Below, piece after piece: positions 44,347-52,149 of a DNA stretch of 64,000 bases. The position numbers and the translations under genes were made by a program. This stretch comes from JALHSW01 sp963720675 (GTDB lineage Bacteria; Actinomycetota; Acidimicrobiia; IMCC26256; PALSA-555), in assembly GCA_963720675.1 (NCBI GenBank), contig CAVRGH010000010.1, positions 868,001-932,000 on the forward strand. The letters are read 5' to 3'. Position 1 is the stretch's first letter, and every line of letters begins with the position of its first letter. Under the pieces are notes generated by a model, which ran no database searches, was not told where the DNA came from, and worked only from the letters and a program-made list of their open reading frames with translations.

Positions 44347-45090
44347 ATGACCACCACCCCGCCCGACGCCACGCCGCAGATCGAGGTCCGCCACGCCGGC
44401 GACCGCTTCCACACCACGATCGACTGGCTGGATTCGTGGCACTCCTTCAGCTTCGGCGGCCACTACGACCCCGACAACACCCATCACGGCCTGCTGCTCG
44501 TCAACAACGACGACGTCGTGCGCGCCGGGGCCGGCTTCGGCACGCACCCGCACGCCGACATGGAGATCGTGACCTGGGTCCTCGAGGGCGAGCTCGAGCA
44601 CCGCGACAGCATCGGCACCGACGGCGTGATCTACCCGGGCCTCGCCCAGCGCATGAGCGCGGGCACGGGCATCCGGCACTCGGAGATGAACGCGAGCGCC
44701 ACCGCCGACGTGCACCTCGTCCAGATGTGGGTGCTCCCCGACACGCGGGGCATCGAACCGGGCTACGAGCAGCGCGACCTCAACGACGCGTTGGCGCGCG
44801 GCGGTCTCGTCGCGGTCGCCTCAGGACGCGGCCACGACGGCGCAGTGTCGATCCACCAGCGCGATGCGGTGCTGTGGGCCGCGCGGGTCGGTGGCGGCGA
44901 GGGCGTGACCGTCCCCGACGCGCCGCACGTCCACCTCTACGTCGCGGTCGGCTCGGCGGCGCTCGACCGCGGAACGGGGGATGACCGCGACCTCGCGACC
45001 GGAGACGCCGTCCGCCTCACCGCGGCGGGTTCCCACTCGCTCACCGCGGGCCCCGACGGTGCCGAGGTCCTCATCTGGGAGACCGCCTAG
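44347..45090 (+). CDS. Pirin-family bicupin protein
   Basis: 247 residues. The conserved segment WLDSWHSFSFGGHYD and GFGTHPHADMEIVTWVLEGELEHRDSIG contain the metal-binding His residues and Glu of pirins. GIRHSEMNAS is the second hallmark. Bacterial pirins can act as quercetinase or bind metabolic enzymes; the role here is unknown. The ATG at 44347 is six bases after a TACTGT box (leaderless). It is divergent from the MarR regulator. Confidence 0.9.
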   Translation: MTTTPPDATPQIEVRHAGDRFHTTIDWLDSWHSFSFGGHYDPDNTHHGLLLVNNDDVVRAGAGFGTHPHADMEIVTWVLEGELEHRDSIGTDGVIYPGLAQRMSAGTGIRHSEMNASATADVHLVQMWVLPDTRGIEPGYEQRDLNDALARGGLVAVASGRGHDGAVSIHQRDAVLWAARVGGGEGVTVPDAPHVHLYVAVGSAALDRGTGDDRDLATGDAVRLTAAGSHSLTAGPDGAEVLIWETA

Positions 45091-45128
45091 CACCCACCCC
45101 GGCCGGGCGCCCGCCCCCGGGCGGTTCG

Positions 45129-45167
45129 TGGCACGCTCGTCGCTGCTCAACAACACTCAGCGTGCCA
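45129..45167. promoter_or_regulatory. Interrupted palindrome between pirin and dehalogenase-like genes
   Basis: TGGCACGCT and AGCGTGCCA are perfect 9-base inverted arms separated by 21 bases. It could be an operator for the hydrolase gene or an RNA hairpin after pirin. No promoter boxes are convincing. Confidence 0.35.
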
Positions 45168-45197
45168 AGAACCCCGAGGCTCGGCCGGAGGCACCCC

Positions 45198-46112
45198 ATG
45201 GACGTCCTGCGCACTCCCGACGAGCGCTTCGTCGATCTCCCCGACTACCCCTTCTCGGCGAACTACGTCGAGGTGCCGAGCGGCGACGGCAGCCAGATGC
45301 TGCGGATGCACCACGTCGACGAGGGACCGCGCGACGGACCCGTCGTCCTGCTGATGCACGGCGAGCCGTCGTGGTGCTTCCTCTACCGGCACATGATCCC
45401 GCTCCTCACCGGCGCCGGCCTGCGCGCCGTCGCACCCGATCTCATCGGGTTCGGCCGCTCCGACAAGCCGACCGAGCGCAGCGACTACACGTATCAACGA
45501 CACGTCGACTGGATGCACGCGTTCCTCGACGAGCTGGCGCTCACCGACATCACCTTCGTCGGACAGGACTGGGGTGGGCTCATCGGTCTGCGGCTCGTCG
45601 GAGAGCGGCCGGACCGGTTCGCGCGCGCCGTCGCGGCCAACACGTTCCTCCCGACCGGCGAGCGTCCTGCGGGCGACGCCTTCCTCGCCTGGCAGAAGTT
45701 CTCCCAGGAGACGCCGGACTTCGCGGTCGGGAAGATCGTCAACGGTGGATGCACCACCGATCTGTCCCCCGAGGTGATCGCCGCGTACGACGCCCCGTTC
45801 CCCGACGACCGCTACAAAGCCGGCGCGCGCCAGTTCCCGATGCTCGTGCCCACGAGCACCGACGACCCGGCTTCGGCCGCGAACATCAAGGCCTGGGAGG
45901 GGCTGCACGCCTTCACCAAGCCCTTCCTCTGCGCCTTCAGCGACCGCGACCCGATCACCGCGGGAGGGGATCGGGTGCTGCTCGCCGAGATCCCCGGTTG
46001 CGAAGGGCAGCCGCACACGACGATCGAGGGCGGCGGGCACTTCCTGCAGGAGGACCGCGGACCGCAGCTGGCGAAGGTCGTCGCGAGCTTCGTGGAGACC
46101 ACGAGCGCGTGA
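45198..46112 (+). CDS. Haloalkane-dehalogenase-like alpha/beta hydrolase
   Basis: 304 residues from the ATG at 45198, which has GGAGG seven bases upstream. The active site matches subfamily I haloalkane dehalogenases: oxyanion motif HGEPSW (E56), nucleophile D124 in VGQDWGGL with the halide-stabilising W125, acid D251 in FSDRDPITAGG and base H281 in GGGHFLQED. Such enzymes hydrolyse carbon-halogen bonds; a cutinase-like ester activity cannot be excluded. Its stop overlaps the start of the giant transporter gene, so it is translated with it; the transporter may import the substrate. Confidence 0.82.
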   Translation: MDVLRTPDERFVDLPDYPFSANYVEVPSGDGSQMLRMHHVDEGPRDGPVVLLMHGEPSWCFLYRHMIPLLTGAGLRAVAPDLIGFGRSDKPTERSDYTYQRHVDWMHAFLDELALTDITFVGQDWGGLIGLRLVGERPDRFARAVAANTFLPTGERPAGDAFLAWQKFSQETPDFAVGKIVNGGCTTDLSPEVIAAYDAPFPDDRYKAGARQFPMLVPTSTDDPASAANIKAWEGLHAFTKPFLCAFSDRDPITAGGDRVLLAEIPGCEGQPHTTIEGGGHFLQEDRGPQLAKVVASFVETTSA

Positions 46113-49100
46113 GCGCGCCCGCCGCGGCTCGCCGCGGCACCCCCCGATCTCAGGCCGGGCGGCTCCATCCGGCGCTCGTCCCGACCGCAGTCGCGATCGC
46201 CGTCGTCCTGTTCGCCCGTTTCGCATGGGACGTGCCATCAGGCGTCGTCGTCCAGGGCGCGATCGTGGGAGGGCTCACGTCCCTCCTCGCGCTCGGGCTC
46301 GCGCTCGTCTGGCGGGCGAACCGGATCATCAACTTCGCCGCCGGGGACCTCGGCGCGATGCCGGCGACCCTCGCCGTGCTGTTCACCGTCAGCACGGTCG
46401 GCCTCAGCTGGTGGGCCGGCCTGGCCATCGGGCTGGTCGCCGCGATCGGCCTCGGGATCGTGGTCGAAGTCGTGATCGTCCGACGCTTCACGCGCTCGCC
46501 GCGCCTCGTGCTGTCGGTCGCGACCATCGGACTCGCCCAGGTGCTCGCGGCCGGTGCGCTCCTCCTCCCTCGTTGGTTCACGCTCGCGTCGTCGGCACCG
46601 CCCGCACCGTTCGAGCTCGACGTCACGATCGCGCCGATCACCTTCGGCGGCACCGACGTGGTCGCGGTCGTCGTCATCCCGCTCGTGCTCGCCGCCCTCG
46701 CGCTCTTCCTCACTCGCAGCGACCTGGGGATCGCGGTGCGTGCCGGTGCGGAGAGCGCGGACCGCGCTGCGACTCTCGGCATCCCGATCCGTCGGCTCAA
46801 CACGGTCGTCTGGGTCCTGGCGACCATCCTCGCGTTCCTCGCGGTCTACCTGCGCGCCGGAGTGGTCGGCCTCCCCCTCGGCGAGGTCCTGGGGCCGACG
46901 ATCCTCCTGCGCGCGCTGGCGGCCGCCGTCATCGGCCGGATGGAGCGCCTCCCGCTGATCGCCCTCGCGGCGGTGCTCCTCGGAGTGGTGGAACAGGCGG
47001 TGTCGTGGCACTGGCACGAGCCCGACTACGTCGACCCGGTGTTGTTCGTCGTCGTGGTGATCGCACTCTTGTTCGCGCACGTGCGCTCCGGACGCGGCGA
47101 CGAAGCATCGACCTGGCAGGCAGCACGCGAGGTCCGACCGGTGCCGCGCGAGCTCGCCCGCCTGCCCGAGGTCCGCGTGATGCGCTGGGGAGTCGCGGCA
47201 CTCGTCGTCGGTGGACTCCTCCTGGCCCCGCTCGTGCTCTCCCCCAGCACGACCAACTTGGCCTCCGCGATCGTGATCTTCGCGATCATCGGGATGTCCC
47301 TGGTGGTGCTCACCGGGTGGGCCGGCCAGGTGAGCCTGGGACAGATGGCGTTCGCCGGGATCGGCGCCGCCGTCGCCGGCGCGGTCACCGCCCGTCTCCA
47401 CTGGGACCTCTCGCTGGGGCTGCTCATCGGCGCGCTCGTCGGTGCTGCCGTCGCAGCGCTCATCGGTCTCCCGGCGTTGCGCCGGCGCGGGCTCACGCTC
47501 GCCGTGATCAGCCTCGCCTTTGCGCTGATGACCTCGGCGTTCCTGTTGAACCGGGGCTTCTTCGGCGACGGCGCGACCCTCGACTGGCTGCCCCCCGACC
47601 GCATCGAGCGCACGCCACTGTTCGGCGAGATCGGCCTGCACGGCGAGACACGCTTCTACTACCTGTGCGTCCTCGGGCTCGCGCTCGCGTACGCGGTGGT
47701 GCGCGGCCTGCGGCGCACGCGCACCGGTCGGGTCCTCGTCGCGATCCGAGACAACGAGCATGCGGCACAGGCCGCCGGCGTCCACGCTCATCGCACGACA
47801 CTGTTCGCGTTCGCCTGCTCCGGCTTCCTCGCCGCGTTCGCAGGTGCGCTCTTCGTGCACCAGCAGAGCGGGCTCACCGCAGGGCCCTACCACCCCGAAC
47901 AGAGCCTCGAGGTGTTCACGATGGCGGTCATCGGTGGGCTGGGCTCGGCGCCGGGAGCGCTGCTCGGCGCGCTCTATGTGCGCGGTGCCGACTACTACCT
48001 CGTGGCGGAGTGGCAGATCCTCGCGACCGGTGCCGGCCTGCTCGTCGTGCTCATGCTCTTCCCGGGTGGTCTCGGGGGTGCGATCGCGGACGCGCGCGAC
48101 TGGTTCCTCCGCCGGGCCGCGACCCGGCACGGTCTTCGTGCACCGGGCTTCGAGGCACCACCGACCGGCCCCGATCCCGCCGACGCCCCCGTCGCTGCGG
48201 TTGCGGCACCACCGGAGGCGGCCGTCGACCCGGGCCACGACACCGGGACCGTGCCTGCGATGCTGCGCGTACGCGGTCTCCGGGTCGCGTACGACGGGGT
48301 CCCCGTGCTCCACGGGATCGACCTCGAGGTCGCGCCCGGCGAGATCGTCGCCCTGCTGGGCACGAACGGCGCCGGGAAGTCCACCGTGCTCCGCGCGGTC
48401 GCCGGGATCGCCCCGATCACGGGCGGGAGCGTCGTCCTCGACGGAGCCGACGTCACGAGCACGCCCGCCGACGCGCGCGCCGCGCTCGGCATCGCTTCGG
48501 CCCCGGGCGGCGTCGGCATCTTTCCGTCCCTCACGGTCGCCGAGCACCTACGCCTCGCGGGATGGACACGACGCGGCGACGCGGCCGCCGTCCGCGACGC
48601 GATCGCCGACGCGCGCGGACGCTTCCCCGAGCTCGGCGATCGCCTCGCGGCGCACGCCGGTGATCTGTCCGGCGGGCAGCAGCAGATGTTGAACCTCGCG
48701 ATGGCGCTCGTCGCCCGACCTCGGCTTCTGCTGCTCGACGAGCTGTCGCTCGGACTGGCACCGGTCGTCGTCACACGGTTGCTCCGCGTCGTGCGCGACC
48801 TCGCGACGGCGGGCACCACCGTGCTGCTCGTCGAGCAATCCGTCGCCCTCGCGCTCGAGGTCGCCGCGCGTGCGTACTTCCTCGAGAAGGGTGTCGTCCG
48901 ATTCGCCGGCCCGACCCGCGAGCTGCTCGACCGACCCGAGCTCGTACGTGCCGTGTTCCTCGCGGGACACGAGGGACCCACGGGTCGACCCGTCACGAGT
49001 GCCCCGACGCCCACCGCGTCCTCCGAGCGTTCGGCTCCCGTCCGGCTCGAGGTGCGTGGCGTCACGAAGCGGTTCGGTGGGGTGCACGCGCTCGAGGACG

Positions 49101-49828
49101 TGTCACTGGACGCGCACGACGGCGAGATCCTGGGCGTGCTCGGCCCCAACGGCGCGGGCAAGACCACGCTCTTCGACGTCGTGAGCGGGTTCCTGGCGGC
49201 CGACTCGGGCACCGTCCGTCTCGTCGACGCGGGTCGCACGATCGACCTCGACCGGCGGAAGCCGGCGGTGCGCGCACAGGACGGCCTCGGTCGGACGTTC
49301 CAGGACGCACGGCTGTTCCCAGCGCTCACGGTCGCCGAGGCGATCGCCGTCGCGTGCGAGGACCTCGTACCGGTGCGGGACCCGGTCGCCGCCGCGCTCC
49401 ACCTCCCGGCCGTCGGCCGCTCCGAGCGCGTCGTCGAGGCACGGGTCGACGAGCTGTTGGAACAGTTCGGTCTCGGGATGCGTCGCGACACGTTCGTTCG
49501 CGAGCTCTCGACCGGCACGCGCCGCGTGCTGGACCTCGCGTGCGCGGTGGCCGCACACCCGCACGTGCTGCTGCTCGACGAACCGTCGGCCGGGCTCGCC
49601 CGAGCCGAGGCCGACGAGCTCGCGCCGGTGCTCCGGGGGATCCGCGACGACCTCGCGACCACCCTCGTGGTGATCGAGCACGACCTCCAGCTCCTCACCG
49701 CGATCTCGGATCGCATCGTCGCCCTCGACGTCGGCCGGGTCATCGCCGACGGCGCGCCCGACGCCGTACTGGGCGACCCTGCGGTCGTGACGGCGTACCT
49801 CGGGACGACCGAGGTGGCTGCGCCGTGA
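46109..49828 (+). CDS. Four-domain LivH-LivM-LivF-LivG fusion: complete ABC importer core in one chain
   Basis: 1239 residues from the GTG at 46109, which overlaps the stop of the hydrolase gene; an upstream in-frame extension runs through other genes and is rejected. Order: LivH permease (about 1-340: ALVWRANRIINFAAGDLGAM), LivM permease (355-690: VVLTGWAGQVSLGQMAFAGI), LivF ATPase (from 717: Walker A LLGTNGAGKS near 749, LSGGQQQML, LLLLDELS), LivG ATPase (from 977: LGPNGAGKTT near 1011, degenerate signature LSTGTRRV, VLLLDEPSAGLA, VIEHD). All motifs needed for two ATP sites are present. One chain would hold a full core; a dimer is not required. The binding protein gene follows with GTGA overlap. 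Confidence 0.92.
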   Translation: MSAPAAARRGTPRSQAGRLHPALVPTAVAIAVVLFARFAWDVPSGVVVQGAIVGGLTSLLALGLALVWRANRIINFAAGDLGAMPATLAVLFTVSTVGLSWWAGLAIGLVAAIGLGIVVEVVIVRRFTRSPRLVLSVATIGLAQVLAAGALLLPRWFTLASSAPPAPFELDVTIAPITFGGTDVVAVVVIPLVLAALALFLTRSDLGIAVRAGAESADRAATLGIPIRRLNTVVWVLATILAFLAVYLRAGVVGLPLGEVLGPTILLRALAAAVIGRMERLPLIALAAVLLGVVEQAVSWHWHEPDYVDPVLFVVVVIALLFAHVRSGRGDEASTWQAAREVRPVPRELARLPEVRVMRWGVAALVVGGLLLAPLVLSPSTTNLASAIVIFAIIGMSLVVLTGWAGQVSLGQMAFAGIGAAVAGAVTARLHWDLSLGLLIGALVGAAVAALIGLPALRRRGLTLAVISLAFALMTSAFLLNRGFFGDGATLDWLPPDRIERTPLFGEIGLHGETRFYYLCVLGLALAYAVVRGLRRTRTGRVLVAIRDNEHAAQAAGVHAHRTTLFAFACSGFLAAFAGALFVHQQSGLTAGPYHPEQSLEVFTMAVIGGLGSAPGALLGALYVRGADYYLVAEWQILATGAGLLVVLMLFPGGLGGAIADARDWFLRRAATRHGLRAPGFEAPPTGPDPADAPVAAVAAPPEAAVDPGHDTGTVPAMLRVRGLRVAYDGVPVLHGIDLEVAPGEIVALLGTNGAGKSTVLRAVAGIAPITGGSVVLDGADVTSTPADARAALGIASAPGGVGIFPSLTVAEHLRLAGWTRRGDAAAVRDAIADARGRFPELGDRLAAHAGDLSGGQQQMLNLAMALVARPRLLLLDELSLGLAPVVVTRLLRVVRDLATAGTTVLLVEQSVALALEVAARAYFLEKGVVRFAGPTRELLDRPELVRAVFLAGHEGPTGRPVTSAPTPTASSERSAPVRLEVRGVTKRFGGVHALEDVSLDAHDGEILGVLGPNGAGKTTLFDVVSGFLAADSGTVRLVDAGRTIDLDRRKPAVRAQDGLGRTFQDARLFPALTVAEAIAVACEDLVPVRDPVAAALHLPAVGRSERVVEARVDELLEQFGLGMRRDTFVRELSTGTRRVLDLACAVAAHPHVLLLDEPSAGLARAEADELAPVLRGIRDDLATTLVVIEHDLQLLTAISDRIVALDVGRVIADGAPDAVLGDPAVVTAYLGTTEVAAP

Positions 49829-51531
49829 CCCGCACCCGGAGACCCTCGTTCGGCGAGGTCGCGGTGCGGTACGTGCCGGCGGTCGCGGCGTTGATCGTGG
49901 TCGTGCTGATCGGCGTCGCGGTCGGTGGAGGCGACGACACCCGTCCGGCCCGCCCGAGCGCCGGTCGGACGGACCTCCCCTTGACGTTCGGCGAGGCACG
50001 CGACCGCGGCGTCGACGTCGCGTGGGGACCGCACTGCGACACGACTCGTGGCACCGTCGCCGTCCCGCTCTGGTACGCGCCGCCCTGCGTCGAGCCGTTC
50101 ACAGGCGACAACGGAGGCCGCACTTCGCCCGGGGTCACGCGCGACGAGATCGTCGTCGCCGTGTACCAACAGCAACCCGACCTCCTGGAGCAGACGTTCC
50201 TGGAACGCAGTGGGAGCGACGAGAGCCTCGGGGCCGAGCTCCGCACGAACCAGCAGTACGTCGACTTCTTCCAGTCCAACTACGAGACCTACGGGCGTCA
50301 TGTGCGCCTCGTTCCGGTGCGCGGCAGCGGGCCGCCCGACGACGACGTCGCCGCGAAGGCGGATGCGATCCGTGTCGCCACGGAGATCGGCGCGTTCGCG
50401 TCGTTCGGCGGACCGAGCCAGACCACCGCGTACGCCGACGAGCTCGCCGCGCGCGGCGTGCTGTGCGTTGGCGACTGCACGATCGCCGCGCCCGAGTCGT
50501 TCCTGCGATCACGCTCGCCCTACGTCTGGCCGACCCTGGCTTCCCCCGATCAGGCGGCGGAGCACTGGGCCGAGTTCGTCGGCAAGGAGCTCGCGGGACG
50601 GAAGGCGCGCTTCGCCGGCGACCGCTCGTTGCGTGGCGACACGCGCCGGTTCGGCGTCGTCCGCTACGACGACGAACCCGGCACCTTCGATCGCAGCTTC
50701 GCCCGATTCGCCGACCTCCTCCACCGACGCGGGGTGAACCTCGCCACCGAGGTGCCGTACCAGCTCGACCTCGCCGACGCGCAGGAGGGCGCACGCGCCA
50801 CGATCGCTGCACTGCGCGAGGCGGGCGTCACCAGCGTGATCATCGCGGGCGATCCGGTGTTCCCGGTGTTCCTCACCCAGGAGGCCACCGCGCAGGGCTA
50901 CTTCCCCGAGTGGGTCGTGATGGGATACGCGTACACCGACACGGCGGTGTTCGGTCGCCAGTACGACCAACGCCAGTGGGCGCACGCGTTCGGCGTGTCG
51001 TTGCTCCCGACGCGTCAGGCCGATGACATCGACGAGCTCGCGCAGATCGTCGTGTGGCAGAGCGGACAACCGCCCGAGGCCAGCACGTTCCGGGTCCTGG
51101 TCCAGGCCCAGCTGCTCTTCTTCACGGGGATCCATCTCGCAGGCCCGGATCTCACCCCCGAGACGTTCCGCGCCGGCCTGTTCCGGTTCCCGGCCGAGCG
51201 CCCGACGAGCAGCCCGTTCCTGCACCTCTCGTGGGGTCGCCATGACATCTGGCCCGGGCTCGACGTGACGGGTGGCGACGACGCGACGGTCGTCTTCTGG
51301 GACCGCAACGCCAGCGGGCCCGACGAGGTCGGCAACGACGGCCGCGGCCTGTGGCGCTACGCGCTCGATGGTCGCCGGTACCTCCCGGACGGCTGGCCCG
51401 ACGGGCACGTCGGCCTTTTCGACCGCGGCCGCTCGGTCACGATCCTCACGCAGCTCCCGCCGGCCGCCCGGCCCCCCGACTACCCGTCGCCCGCGGGATC
51501 GACGTCGACCCAACCCGTGCCGGGTTCGTAG
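49825..51531 (+). CDS. Membrane-anchored binding protein of the fused importer
   Basis: 568 residues, longer than usual. An N-terminal membrane helix (VAALIVVVLIGVAVGGG, about residues 20-36) has no clear cleavage site or lipobox, so the protein is probably anchored. The family 6 binding fold is suggested by TRDEIVVAVYQQQPDLLEQ, RLVPVRGSGPPDDDVAAKAD and VTSVIIAGDPVFPVFLTQ. Four cysteines near residues 60-210 may form disulphides. The GTG at 49825 overlaps the stop of the fusion gene. Its C-terminal 52 bases overlap the convergent acyltransferase gene. Confidence 0.8.
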   Translation: MTRTRRPSFGEVAVRYVPAVAALIVVVLIGVAVGGGDDTRPARPSAGRTDLPLTFGEARDRGVDVAWGPHCDTTRGTVAVPLWYAPPCVEPFTGDNGGRTSPGVTRDEIVVAVYQQQPDLLEQTFLERSGSDESLGAELRTNQQYVDFFQSNYETYGRHVRLVPVRGSGPPDDDVAAKADAIRVATEIGAFASFGGPSQTTAYADELAARGVLCVGDCTIAAPESFLRSRSPYVWPTLASPDQAAEHWAEFVGKELAGRKARFAGDRSLRGDTRRFGVVRYDDEPGTFDRSFARFADLLHRRGVNLATEVPYQLDLADAQEGARATIAALREAGVTSVIIAGDPVFPVFLTQEATAQGYFPEWVVMGYAYTDTAVFGRQYDQRQWAHAFGVSLLPTRQADDIDELAQIVVWQSGQPPEASTFRVLVQAQLLFFTGIHLAGPDLTPETFRAGLFRFPAERPTSSPFLHLSWGRHDIWPGLDVTGGDDATVVFWDRNASGPDEVGNDGRGLWRYALDGRRYLPDGWPDGHVGLFDRGRSVTILTQLPPAARPPDYPSPAGSTSTQPVPGS

Positions 51532-52145
51532 CGACGGATCACCCGAGCGGGGTTCCCGACGGCGACGCAGAAGTCGGGGAGCTCGCCGGTCACGACCGAC
51601 CCCGCGCCGACGACGACGTGGCGGCCGACCGACGCGCCGGGCAGGACGATCGTGCCGTGGCCGAGCCAGCTGCCGTCGCCGATGGTGACGGGGCGCGGCG
51701 GTGCGAACTGCTCGCCGATCGGGAGCTCGGGATCCTCGTAGCCGTGGTTCGCGTCGGTGATGTACACGTGGTGCCCGGTGAAGACGTCGTCGCCGATCAC
51801 CACGCGCTCGTGCCCGACGATGCCGCTGCCCTTCCCGATCAGGCAGCGGTCTCCGATCGTGATGACCTGCTCGACGTCGAGCTCGTGCGCGGGCGACACC
51901 CCCGCGGAGAGACTCACGTACGGGCCGATGATGGTCCCGGCTCCGATGCCGATGTATCGCTCACCGAAGAGCGCGGTGACCGGGAAGCAGATCGCACTGC
52001 TCGCGCCGAACTCGCGGAACTTGCGGCCGCGCCGCGTCCGAGGGCCGATCGTCGCCCAGTGCCCGGCCCGGTCCCACGTGCCACGCAGCGCGCCGCCGAC
52101 GAGGCGGCGCAGCCAGTTCACCTGGCCCGGTGCTTCACTCGGCAC
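51480..52145 (-). CDS. Left-handed beta-helix acyltransferase
   Basis: 221 residues with hexapeptide repeats over most of the length (IGIGAGTIIGPYVSLSAG, ITIGDRCLIGKGSGIVG, VVIGDDVFTGHHVYITD) and the ending GSVVTGELPDFCVAVGNPARVIR, as in maltose/galactoside O-acetyltransferases and sugar acetyltransferases. It would use acetyl-CoA. The His in DANHGY is the likely base. The 3' end overlaps the binding-protein gene on the other strand by 52 bases. The GTG at 52145 lies four bases after the stop of the ion-channel gene. Confidence 0.85.
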   Translation of the reverse strand: MPSEAPGQVNWLRRLVGGALRGTWDRAGHWATIGPRTRRGRKFREFGASSAICFPVTALFGERYIGIGAGTIIGPYVSLSAGVSPAHELDVEQVITIGDRCLIGKGSGIVGHERVVIGDDVFTGHHVYITDANHGYEDPELPIGEQFAPPRPVTIGDGSWLGHGTIVLPGASVGRHVVVGAGSVVTGELPDFCVAVGNPARVIRRYEPGTGWVDVDPAGDG

Positions 52146-52149
52146 CGAC

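Noticed and set aside
42676..44715. Apparent MarR-like/CoA-transferase fusion
   Set aside because: Results from the frame break in the MarR gene; the CoA-transferase has its own ATG overlapping the MarR stop.
44981..46108. In-frame extension that would make the four-domain importer 1615 residues long
   Set aside because: It runs through the pirin and dehalogenase-like genes in a different frame; the GTG at 46109 with GTGA overlap is the natural start.
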